From Bdellovibrio sp. (lineage in GTDB: Bacteria; Bdellovibrionota; Bdellovibrionia; Bdellovibrionales; Bdellovibrionaceae), in NCBI GenBank assembly GCA_003176075.1, contig PSRN01000018.1, forward strand, positions 1 through 23,874: 23,874 nt of DNA. Reading direction: 5' to 3'. Shown here piece by piece: positions 18,260 to 23,874 of this stretch. A program made the translations under genes and the position numbers. Each line of letters starts with the position of its first letter. Positions within the stretch are counted from its first letter, which is position 1. The notes under the pieces are model-generated. The model made no database searches and had not been told where the DNA came from. It worked only from the letters and a program-made list of their open reading frames with translations.

Positions 18260-18379
18260 TGCAACTGACAACCGAACTGAAACCGATTCCGTTGCTCCAA
18301 ACTGTGGCTGACAACTGTCCTGCAAACTGTCACCCGTACCGGGCTAAATCATGATGCATGACTTCTTAGATGCGCTCTA
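18260..18379 (-). repeat. Right inverted repeat arm of the S23 element
   Basis: Reverse complement of the left arm at about 93% of aligned positions. It carries an extra TTA next to the central GCCCGGTACGG block. It ends 6 bp before the trxA stop codon region, between convergent rodA and trxA. Confidence 0.9.
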
Positions 18380-18385
18380 AGAGGG

Positions 18386-18709
18386 TCAAACAAACTTAGA
18401 AATAAACTTAACGATATTTTCTTTCGGCATATTTCCCATCGCCTGATCGACGACTTTGCCGTCCTTGAAAAGAATCATCGTTGGGATCGAGCGGATGCCG
18501 TATTTCGCCGGGGTCTCCTGATTGGCATCGATGTCCAGTTTGACGACCTTGATTTTGGCTTTCATTTCTCCAGCGATTTCTTCAAGCTTTGGGGCAATCG
18601 CCAAACACGGGGAGCACCACTGAGCCCAGAAGTCCACCAGCACGGGCTGACTCGCCTTAAGAACTTCAGCTTCAAAATTTGCATCAGTGACCGGTGTCGT
18701 ATTTGCCAT
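18386..18709 (-). CDS. trxA: Thioredoxin with CSPC active site
   Basis: A 107-residue thioredoxin-fold protein with no signal peptide, so a cytoplasmic disulfide reductase. Typical features are D26, the active site W31-C32-S33-P34-C35, and the cis-proline P76 in RSIPT, followed by LFKDGK. The canonical active site is CGPC; here the glycine is serine, which can shift redox potential. The next residues (LAIAPKLEEIA) fit the family helix. Downstream of the degenerate receiver gene by 41 bp in the same direction, it is probably co-transcribed. Its leader carries an 11 bp tandem repeat with duplicated AAAGG ribosome-site-like sequences. Confidence 0.95.
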   Translation of the reverse strand: MANTTPVTDANFEAEVLKASQPVLVDFWAQWCSPCLAIAPKLEEIAGEMKAKIKVVKLDIDANQETPAKYGIRSIPTMILFKDGKVVDQAMGNMPKENIVKFISKFV

Positions 18710-18713
18710 CTTT

Positions 18714-18735
18714 CAATCCTTTTTCAATCCTTTTT
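18714..18735 (-). repeat. 11 bp tandem repeat in the trxA leader
   Basis: CAATCCTTTTT occurs twice in tandem (18714-18724, 18725-18735), with a partial third copy beginning at 18736. On the coding strand each unit presents AAAAAGG, so two possible ribosome-binding sequences precede the ATG at different distances. Confidence 0.65.
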
Positions 18736-18750
18736 CAATTCTCTTCTAAT

Positions 18751-19440
18751 TTAATCCTTTTTCTTTCTAAGACCAAAAAGTGCCTTCGCAAATTCCACTT
18801 TCAGGCGGCGGAGTTCCGCCAAATACGGCACATTCCAGTCTTTCTCTAAGTCGTTCCATCGCTGTCGGATAGAGCTTTTTTCAAACGTGGTTTGGGCCTT
18901 GTCAAATCCATTTTGCTTAACAACCTGACGGTAGCGCTCTTCCCGGCTGTCGCCTTTGATTTTTGCGACTCGTGACTCGGAGGGAGAGCCGCGGACAATC
19001 TGATACCCATCAGGTTCCGGATTAAAGTCTTCCACCGCGCTGATTTTCTTGTATTTTTCAATGAGTGGCCCTGGATCCATGCGAAGGACTTGTGCCAGAT
19101 TCGTCAGCAGCGCTTCTGAACGAAACGGTGAGTCCAAAATTCGATCCACCCGCGCCCGCAAAAGCTCCGACGGACTGACCCTCACCTCCGGGGGAAAGCC
19201 TAAAATCACGGCACCCGAAAAACTTCGCTGGTCCTTAAGACGACTCGCCACGGACATGGCCGAAAGTTTTTCCCCCTTGCCTGAAGCGACAATGGCTTCG
19301 GGTCCAAAGGAAATGACTTGATCCTCAAGACGGGCTTCAGTGACCAAACCAATGACGTCAAAGCCCACCTTTTTGAGCAGAGTCTCAACGCGGAGATTTT
19401 CATTGAAATCGTCAATGAAGAGAAGAACTCGTCGAGGCAT
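18751..19440 (-). CDS. Degenerate receiver-domain (pseudo-response-regulator) protein
   Basis: A 229-residue cytoplasmic protein. Residues 1-115 resemble a response-regulator receiver: hydrophobic strand and acidic pair RRVLLFIDDFNE (D10, D11), later strands PEAIVAS (47-53), GAVILGF, and RILDSPF. The phosphoacceptor position, Asp in PDLILLD, is S53 here; the conserved Lys before PF is Ser, and the conserved Thr/Ser is also absent. Phosphorylation is therefore unlikely. The C-terminal ~110 residues are charged and helical with no DNA-binding domain I recognise. It starts 46 bp from the divergent lptF start and precedes trxA. Confidence 0.75.
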   Translation of the reverse strand: MPRRVLLFIDDFNENLRVETLLKKVGFDVIGLVTEARLEDQVISFGPEAIVASGKGEKLSAMSVASRLKDQRSFSGAVILGFPPEVRVSPSELLRARVDRILDSPFRSEALLTNLAQVLRMDPGPLIEKYKKISAVEDFNPEPDGYQIVRGSPSESRVAKIKGDSREERYRQVVKQNGFDKAQTTFEKSSIRQRWNDLEKDWNVPYLAELRRLKVEFAKALFGLRKKKD

Positions 19441-19486
19441 GCATTCAGTCTAGCAGAGGATCTAAAACATGGTAAATTAATCTGCT

Positions 19487-20602
19487 GTGAATTGGATCAA
19501 AGGGCGCAAAGCAACAAACTATATCTTTTTTGAAATGTGGCCCAGCCTTTTTATCGGCGTCTTTATCTTCATCTTCATCCTTTTGATGGCCCAGGCCCTT
19601 CGTCTCACTGAGTTCGTGTTGGTGCACGGGATCTCGGTTCTGACCATCCTTGAAATCGTCGGCTATCTTTCAATCAGTTTCCTGCCAGCCATCCTCCCCA
19701 TGAGCCTGCTTTTTTCTGTCCTTTTGACCTACGGTCGACTGAGTCAGGATTCAGAAATCGTGGCTTTGAAGGCGGTCGGCTATTCGCAAGGATCTTTGAC
19801 CCTGCCGGCTCTCTTGCTCTCCGCCCTGGTGGCGTTTGTGTCAGCGCAAACCTCCTTTCAGTTGGCCCCCTGGGGCAACCGCCAATTCGAAGTGTTGATC
19901 ACCAAACTCGGACAAACGAAGGCCGGCGCCAGTCTCAAGGAAGGAACTTTCTCCGAGGGTTTTTTTGATCTCATTGTCTACGCCAACAAGGTCAATTCAA
20001 AGACGGGTGAGATCGAAAAAGTATTCATTTACGACCAGCGGTCCGAAGAAGCGCCGCTCACCATTATTTCAAAGACCGGCCAGATCATTCAAGATCCACA
20101 GCAACTTGGACATTCCATTTTGCTTTTGCTCAAGGACGGCGACATTCACCGCAGCGGGGAAACCCACGGGGAATCCCATACGAAAGTAAAGTTTGGCACC
20201 TTCGAAGTCCGTCTCACCGATCCCGTTCACGAGGAGTCCAGGGCGAAATCGCCCCAGTCGTTCAGTTTGGATGAAATCCTGGAACATCTGGCAAGGCCGG
20301 GATTGAACGAGGAAGAAGGCCGGGTTCTTCGCATTGAATTGCACAAACGATGGGCCGTTTCGGTCGCCTGTCTGATATTTGGAATTTTAGGTGTGGCCCT
20401 TGGAACCCAACCCAACCGCAGATCACAAAAAGGCGGAGGCTTTGTCATGAGCTTGGGAGTGATCATCCTTTATTGGCTTCTCTACATCACCCTTGAGGGC
20501 ATGGCACGAGCGAATCAAATGCCGGCGGCACTGGCTCTTTGGCTACCCAACGGCTTCTTTATGGCTTTGGCTTTGTGGCGTCTGAGAAAGATGTGGAATT
20601 AA
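19487..20602 (+). CDS. lptF: LptF/LptG-family LPS export permease
   Basis: An inner-membrane permease of the YjgP/YjgQ family that, with LptB and the Lpt bridge, extracts lipopolysaccharide. It has three N-terminal membrane segments (about 18-40, 55-85, 100-120, with the family stretch LPAILPMSLLFSVLLTYGRLSQDSEIVALKAVGYS), a periplasmic beta-jellyroll (about 125-270), and three C-terminal segments (about 280-365). At 371 residues it is normal. The GTG start lacks a strong ribosome site; the upstream 46 bp are shared with the divergent receiver gene. LptF versus LptG cannot be settled from one gene; the acidic SQDSE motif is common to both. Confidence 0.9.
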   Translation: MNWIKGRKATNYIFFEMWPSLFIGVFIFIFILLMAQALRLTEFVLVHGISVLTILEIVGYLSISFLPAILPMSLLFSVLLTYGRLSQDSEIVALKAVGYSQGSLTLPALLLSALVAFVSAQTSFQLAPWGNRQFEVLITKLGQTKAGASLKEGTFSEGFFDLIVYANKVNSKTGEIEKVFIYDQRSEEAPLTIISKTGQIIQDPQQLGHSILLLLKDGDIHRSGETHGESHTKVKFGTFEVRLTDPVHEESRAKSPQSFSLDEILEHLARPGLNEEEGRVLRIELHKRWAVSVACLIFGILGVALGTQPNRRSQKGGGFVMSLGVIILYWLLYITLEGMARANQMPAALALWLPNGFFMALALWRLRKMWN

Positions 20603-20610
20603 AAAATCGA

Positions 20611-20658
20611 GCGATGTAGCAGCATCCTTACCACTCCGGTCATCCTTGACCACATCGC
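20611..20658. other. Nested inverted repeats between lptF and dprA
   Basis: GCGATGT (20611-20617) pairs with ACATCGC (20652-20658). Immediately inside the right arm is a second hairpin, GGTCA-TCCT-TGACC (20638-20651). This could be an RNA structure or part of a bidirectional terminator; no T-run follows directly. Confidence 0.35.
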
Positions 20659-20694
20659 CCCTCCCTGAACATAAGTGTAGTTTGAAGAGGAAAT

Positions 20695-20710
20695 AAAAGC
20701 CAAAGCTTTT
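20695..20710. terminator. Weak AT-rich terminator-like hairpin between convergent lptF and dprA
   Basis: AAAAGC-CAAA-GCTTTT forms a six-base-pair stem followed by TT, CA and eight T. The stem is low in GC, so the call is marginal, but its place between convergent genes is right. Confidence 0.3.
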
Positions 20711-20756
20711 TTCATTTTTTTTCACTTCTCCCCTCACATCGACCCCTCACCTACCG

Positions 20757-21683
20757 CTAGAGAAAGGAAGCGGGAGGAAGATCAATCCCTAGTAAATTCA
20801 GCTGGAGTTCGGCCTGAACAAAAGCCAACAAATCACGCGCATCAACAACCATGGTCGCCCCTTCGCTCAATAAGTGAAGACCCCCTTGACTGTTTCCATC
20901 GTAGGGATGGGACGGAACCACAAAGAGCGGGCGCCCCTGTTCGACGGCCTGCTGGGCGGTCAGCAGTGTTCCACTGCGCGGACGGGCCTCCATGATCAAC
21001 GTCGCTTGCGCCAAACCCGCGATCAACCGGTTGCGCTGGGCAAAGTGACTCTTGCGGAGAGTGACATAAGGGGCGTATTCGGAAAGGAAAACGCCACCCC
21101 CCTCAACCACAGGTTTGATCCACTGGGAGAGTGAACCAGGATAGATTCTAAAAAGTCCGCTCGGCAAAAATACGGCCGTGGCCCTGTTTTTTCGCAAGGC
21201 CATGCGGTGGGCCGCCTGATCAATACCCCTGGCGCCGCCACTCACGATGCAGATATTTTGGCGCTCCAGGAGATCGCCAATTTCATTTTCAATCCACGCC
21301 AAAGAAAGACCCGAGGGTTCCCGGCTTCCCACGATCGCCAGGCGAAAATTCCGCAGTCCTGCAAGGGAGCCGTGATAGTAAAGCAAGCGCGGAGGTGAAT
21401 GGATTTGCCGGAAACTCTTGGGAAAAAGCGAGAAGCTGGGCACCAGAAACCGCACGCCTTTCTCCCGCCACTTTCGGATTTCATCGGTTTTGACCCGCCA
21501 GTCCTGCCCCGATTTCTTAATTATGAACGCGAAATTCCCTGGATCCAGCGCTTGCAGGGATCCCCGCGTTTGAAAGTCAACAAGGCCCTGTTCATAAATC
21601 CCAAAGGGGAGCCTCGTCTCCTCCACCGACCAAACCGCGAAAGCCACCATCTCATCATTGTTCAAAGAACTCATGGGATACAC
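20757..21683 (-). CDS. dprA: DprA/Smf, DNA processing protein
   Basis: A cytoplasmic protein that binds incoming single-stranded DNA and loads RecA during natural transformation. The Rossmann-like core shows the family motifs: IVGSREPSG (117-125), SGGARGIDQAAH (148-159), LPSGLFRIYP (173-182), F..RNRLIAGLAQATLIMEA (about 214-233), SGTLLTAQQAVEQGR (237-251), and VVPSHP (255-260). At 308 residues it ends soon after the core, so the C-terminal winged helix found in many DprA proteins is absent. The usual PG in the VPG motif is PS. GTG 21683 and ATG 21674 are both possible starts; neither has a clear ribosome site. It follows the LysM gene by about 65 bp. Confidence 0.94.
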   Translation of the reverse strand: MYPMSSLNNDEMVAFAVWSVEETRLPFGIYEQGLVDFQTRGSLQALDPGNFAFIIKKSGQDWRVKTDEIRKWREKGVRFLVPSFSLFPKSFRQIHSPPRLLYYHGSLAGLRNFRLAIVGSREPSGLSLAWIENEIGDLLERQNICIVSGGARGIDQAAHRMALRKNRATAVFLPSGLFRIYPGSLSQWIKPVVEGGGVFLSEYAPYVTLRKSHFAQRNRLIAGLAQATLIMEARPRSGTLLTAQQAVEQGRPLFVVPSHPYDGNSQGGLHLLSEGATMVVDARDLLAFVQAELQLNLLGIDLPPASFL

Positions 21684-21748
21684 GCCATGAAAAATCGGGG
21701 CCCGGGAAGAATCCCAATGAAGGCCAGGCTGACTCCGCGTCCGCGAAC

Positions 21749-23113
21749 TTATAGTCCGGGGCTCGTCACGTCGCCGACTCGAATCTCATCCAACGCTTTG
21801 AGGACCACCGCGGTGGCCACTCCTTCCTCAACCCGCGCAATCTGCAGCTCGCCGATTTCGGCGGGGTTTTCCTTCACCAATGAGTCAGGAACCCGGACGC
21901 GAGGATTTCTGTAAACCGGCAAATGGGAGCCCACGGTCAGACCTTTGGCTGCGCCGATGTTCAGAAAAACAACCGCAAAGGGCCCAAAAAGCCGGCGTCG
22001 GGTCGAAAATTGCCCGCCGATGATCTCGCCGGGCACGGCGGTCATTTGGCTCACCGAAGACGGCACCATCACCGGCAGAGGCTCAGATAAAAGCTGCGAA
22101 TCGAGAGTGACCAGCGTCAAGGCTTTGATCACTTGGGCACGGAATAACCCTTCAGCGGAGTTGACTGGCGATCCGACGACGATTTCGCCTTGAACTTGGT
22201 TGACGTTGCCGCTAGCCATGTTCACCGTACCCAAGCGACGCACCACCAGCAAGCGCGCGCCGGTCTGAGCCCCCGCGCCTTTCACGAGAACTGATTCCCG
22301 CTCAGCGGCGACATTGCTGCCCGACTCGGTTTGTTCGATCCGTCCCACCGAATTGAGATCGCCGCCTGAAACGAAGTAGGGAATGGTCACGGGAACATTT
22401 TCGGTATCCGAACGCTTGATGGTTGTCAGTTCCATCTCCACGTCAGTGAGCGGATTGCGAAAATAAACATAAGGCGGCAAGCTTCCCGGCAAGGCGTTGG
22501 GAGGCCTCGACTTTTTTCCGGGGGGCGGCAGGACGACTTCCGACAGATCCACATTCAGCACTTTCCATTTACTGGCCGGGGATTTCTCCGTTTCGGCCTC
22601 CGGGCTTTCGCCTTCTTCCGCTGCCGCACCTTCTTCTTCTTGTTCTTCAGCTTCCGTCTTTTCCTCTTTCGCCAAACCCATCTGAGGCGGTTCGTTTTCC
22701 GCACCCATCACAAAACGAACGCTTCCCCGGGGAAGAATTTCATGAGGATTGTAAATGTCTGGGTTCAAGGACCAAACCTTGGGCCAAAACTGAGGATCAC
22801 CAAAAAAAGTTTGCGAGATATCCCAAAGGGTATCCCCTTTTTGGATGACGTAATTTTTATCGCGAGCGTGACTCAAGACTTCTTCCCATTTGCCCTGGGA
22901 TGTGGGAGCCTCGTTGTATTTTCGATATATAATGTGAAAATTGCGCTCAATGCGCAAATCGGGATCGTCTTGCGCAAGCGCGGATAAACACCCTAGGCCA
23001 ACGAGCCCCGTCGCCCAAAGAGGTCTCCAGGAAAGACCCCTAAGAACGCATCTATGAGCGCGTCTAAGAACGGGGTCATTGGATTTTCGCTGGTTGAAAT
23101 TCCCCCTCATCAT
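21749..23113 (-). CDS. LysM-domain secreted protein
   Basis: A ~454-residue envelope protein. An Arg-rich N-terminus precedes a hydrophobic stretch ending in SALA (about residue 47), a probable signal peptide. A single LysM domain follows (about 88-135: GDTLWDISQTFFGDPQFWPKVWSLNP), expected to bind peptidoglycan. Next is an acidic Glu/Ala-rich linker (about 149-177), then about 270 residues of beta-rich sequence that I cannot assign. ATG 23113 (or 23110) is preferred; a GTG at 23119 in the same frame is possible. The start abuts a 65 bp pentanucleotide array, and the first ~20 codons contain a sequence like the ends of the S23 element. Probably in an operon with the TPR lipoprotein and dprA. 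Confidence 0.88.
   Translation of the reverse strand: MMRGNFNQRKSNDPVLRRAHRCVLRGLSWRPLWATGLVGLGCLSALAQDDPDLRIERNFHIIYRKYNEAPTSQGKWEEVLSHARDKNYVIQKGDTLWDISQTFFGDPQFWPKVWSLNPDIYNPHEILPRGSVRFVMGAENEPPQMGLAKEEKTEAEEQEEEGAAAEEGESPEAETEKSPASKWKVLNVDLSEVVLPPPGKKSRPPNALPGSLPPYVYFRNPLTDVEMELTTIKRSDTENVPVTIPYFVSGGDLNSVGRIEQTESGSNVAAERESVLVKGAGAQTGARLLVVRRLGTVNMASGNVNQVQGEIVVGSPVNSAEGLFRAQVIKALTLVTLDSQLLSEPLPVMVPSSVSQMTAVPGEIIGGQFSTRRRLFGPFAVVFLNIGAAKGLTVGSHLPVYRNPRVRVPDSLVKENPAEIGELQIARVEEGVATAVVLKALDEIRVGDVTSPGL
23040..23072. repeat. Short direct repeats resembling the S23-element end
   Basis: CTAAGAACG occurs at 23040-23048 and 23064-23072. The first copy plus following bases (CTAAGAACGCATCTATGA) matches the left edge of the S23 element (CTAAGAGCGCATCTAAGA at 17683-17700) at 16 of 18 bases. 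It lies within the LysM protein's N-terminal codons. Confidence 0.55.
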
Positions 23114-23114
23114 T

Positions 23115-23179
23115 TTCACTTCACTTCACTTCACGTCACGTCACTTCAGTTTATTTCATTTCATTTCGCTTTACTTCAT
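23115..23179. repeat. Degenerate pentanucleotide array, 13 units
   Basis: Thirteen consecutive 5 bp units in perfect phase: four TTCAC, two GTCAC, then TTCAG, TTTAT, TTCAT, TTCAT, TTCGC, TTTAC, TTCAT. On the minus strand this is a GTGAA-type array directly upstream of the LysM start, and it covers the end and stop codon of the TPR lipoprotein gene. The four identical units nearest the LysM start are the most slippage-prone. Confidence 0.85.
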
Positions 23180-23761
23180 GATTCTGAGTTCAACGTCGGC
23201 CCGACGGCTTTCGGGACTCCCTGGAAAACGCGACTGGACCTGTTCGAAAATTTCTTTCGCTTGCGGCAGTAGATTCATCTGACGATAGGCCGCTCCCTTC
23301 GCGAAAAGCGCCGCGCGGGCTTTGTTGCTTTCAGGATAATTTTCCAAAATTTTCGCGAACAATTGCAGTGCTTGGCCGTATTGCTTGTTGCTGAATTTTA
23401 GCATTCCGGCAAGATAGATGGCGTCGTCGGCCCACACGCTTTTTGCATGGTCCGCCATCATCCGTTGAAAGCGAGGTTGAAAGCTGAGTTCATCATTTCT
23501 CTCATAGGCCGCGACCATTTCGTTGTAGAGGCTTTGCTCTCCCGAGGACGGCAAAGTCGTCGCCATCCGGCCATCAATTTCATTTCTTTTCTCCACCACT
23601 CGATTCAAATCGCGCTGGAGCCGTTCATTCCATTCCTTCGAAGTCAATGCCGAAGATGGCTTGTCTGAAACTTGATACCTTGCATGTGATTTCTGCGCGC
23701 TCTTGCATGATGAAATGCATGATGAAACAACAAGCATAGAAAATAAGGGAACTCGCTTCAT
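23171..23761 (-). CDS. TPR-containing lipoprotein (YfiO/YbgF-like)
   Basis: A 196-residue protein beginning MKRVPLFSMLVVSSC with a lipobox (VSSC, C15; a second ISSC at C19), so it is probably lipidated. After a disordered and then coiled segment, residues about 85-190 contain tetratricopeptide-type repeats (YGQALQLFAKILENYPESNKA and LPQAKEIFEQVQSRFPGSPESRRA), in the style of YbgF/CpoB and YfiO/BamD. The ATG at 23759-23761 is chosen over a GTG 20 codons upstream because it puts the signal sequence at the N-terminus. Its stop lies in the pentanucleotide array and the LysM gene follows by about 57 bp, suggesting an envelope operon. The exact partner is unknown. Confidence 0.85.
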   Translation of the reverse strand: MKRVPLFSMLVVSSCISSCKSAQKSHARYQVSDKPSSALTSKEWNERLQRDLNRVVEKRNEIDGRMATTLPSSGEQSLYNEMVAAYERNDELSFQPRFQRMMADHAKSVWADDAIYLAGMLKFSNKQYGQALQLFAKILENYPESNKARAALFAKGAAYRQMNLLPQAKEIFEQVQSRFPGSPESRRADVELRIMK

Positions 23762-23776
23762 AACCAAGAGTATGTC

Positions 23777-23874
23777 ATGAGCTCCAAGCCGGTCCAAGCT
23801 TCGGCTCCCGGACTTATCCACAATTTTTGGGGAAAGGTGCTTTATCCGGACCTTAGACCGTCAGTCCAGCAAGG
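23777..23874 (+). CDS. Possible start of a further gene, 3' end outside window
   Basis: An ATG at 23777 opens a frame that remains open to the window edge (32 codons, MSSKPVQASAPGLIHNFWGK..). It diverges from the lipoprotein gene with only 15 bp between the starts, and the ribosome site is weak (AAGAG at about 23766-23770). The segment is too short to identify, so it may be a real gene or chance. Confidence 0.3.
   Translation, partial: MSSKPVQASAPGLIHNFWGKVLYPDLRPSVQQ

Larger units (their letters stand above)
17685..18379. mobile_element. S23 (four-helix-bundle) element with long terminal inverted repeats
   Basis: About 695 bp bounded by inverted repeats of about 118 bp (17685-17802) and 120 bp (18260-18379), enclosing one small gene. 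TCTAAGAG occurs directly at both outer edges (17682-17689 and 18376-18383), compatible with a target-site duplication, though it also overlaps the repeat ends. No transposase is encoded. The architecture resembles intervening sequences of 23S rRNA genes, where an S23 protein gene sits in the loop of a long stem, but here it lies between rodA and trxA. Transcribed RNA would fold into a long stem with the gene in the loop. Boundaries are precise to a few bases; mobility is inferred. Confidence 0.65.

Noticed and set aside
23054..23282. Plus-strand frames through the pentanucleotide array
   Set aside because: The peptides are low-complexity His/Phe/Ser translations of the repeat and lie antisense to two supported genes.

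Overview
The window looks like about 24 kb of chromosome from a Gram-negative bacterium, most plausibly a Bdellovibrionota (Bdellovibrio-like) or related former deltaproteobacterial lineage. The reasons are the gene content (an LPS-export permease, the Mre/Rod rod-shape machinery, several large lineage-specific secreted proteins, a LysM protein followed by dprA), frequent GTG/TTG starts, and a moderate GC content that looks to be in the low-to-mid 50s percent. The taxonomic call is inference from style and content; no rRNA or tRNA gene was seen.

Layout. Bases 1-1743 (minus) hold a large secreted protein whose end lies outside the window. Divergent from it is a two-gene unit: a ferredoxin-reductase-like flavoprotein overlapping an EamA/DMT permease, followed by a secreted helical protein of unknown function (1815-4994). 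It converges on a fur-uvrA unit (8311-5003, minus). Divergent from fur are a YceF-type Maf nucleotide pyrophosphatase and cytidine deaminase (8442-9466), then a small DUF4258/HTH toxin-antitoxin-like pair (9624-10241). A Cys-rich secreted protein and a PpiD-like periplasmic prolyl isomerase lie on the minus strand (11150-10410 and 12895-11363). Divergent from ppiD is the rod-shape operon mreC-mreD-mrdA-rodA (13093-17686), with start/stop overlaps between the first three genes and no mreB here. Bases 17685-18379 are a compact element: a four-helix-bundle (S23/23S-IVS type) gene inside long inverted repeats, sitting on the rodA stop codon. Then come trxA and a degenerate receiver protein (minus), lptF (plus), and a probable minus-strand operon of a TPR lipoprotein, a LysM protein and dprA (23761-20757).

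Most of the window is envelope biology: rod elongation (MreC, MreD, PBP2, RodA), periplasmic folding (PpiD), LPS transport (LptF), LysM and TPR envelope proteins, and two large secreted proteins. The rest is stress and DNA handling (Fur, UvrA, DprA, thioredoxin, Maf).

The most unusual signals are: (1) the about 695 bp S23-protein element with about 118-120 bp inverted repeats and a candidate 8 bp target duplication at the rodA stop; (2) a 26 bp palindromic repeat found both in frame inside uvrA and between ppiD and mreC; (3) an almost identical Pro/Ala-rich N-terminal peptide, similar at DNA level, on two unrelated proteins (the flavoprotein and Fur); (4) a 65 bp pentanucleotide array just upstream of the LysM gene; (5) three tandem 13 bp units plus a Fur-box-like site between fur and maf; (6) a receiver domain lacking its phosphoacceptor next to a thioredoxin with a CSPC active site.
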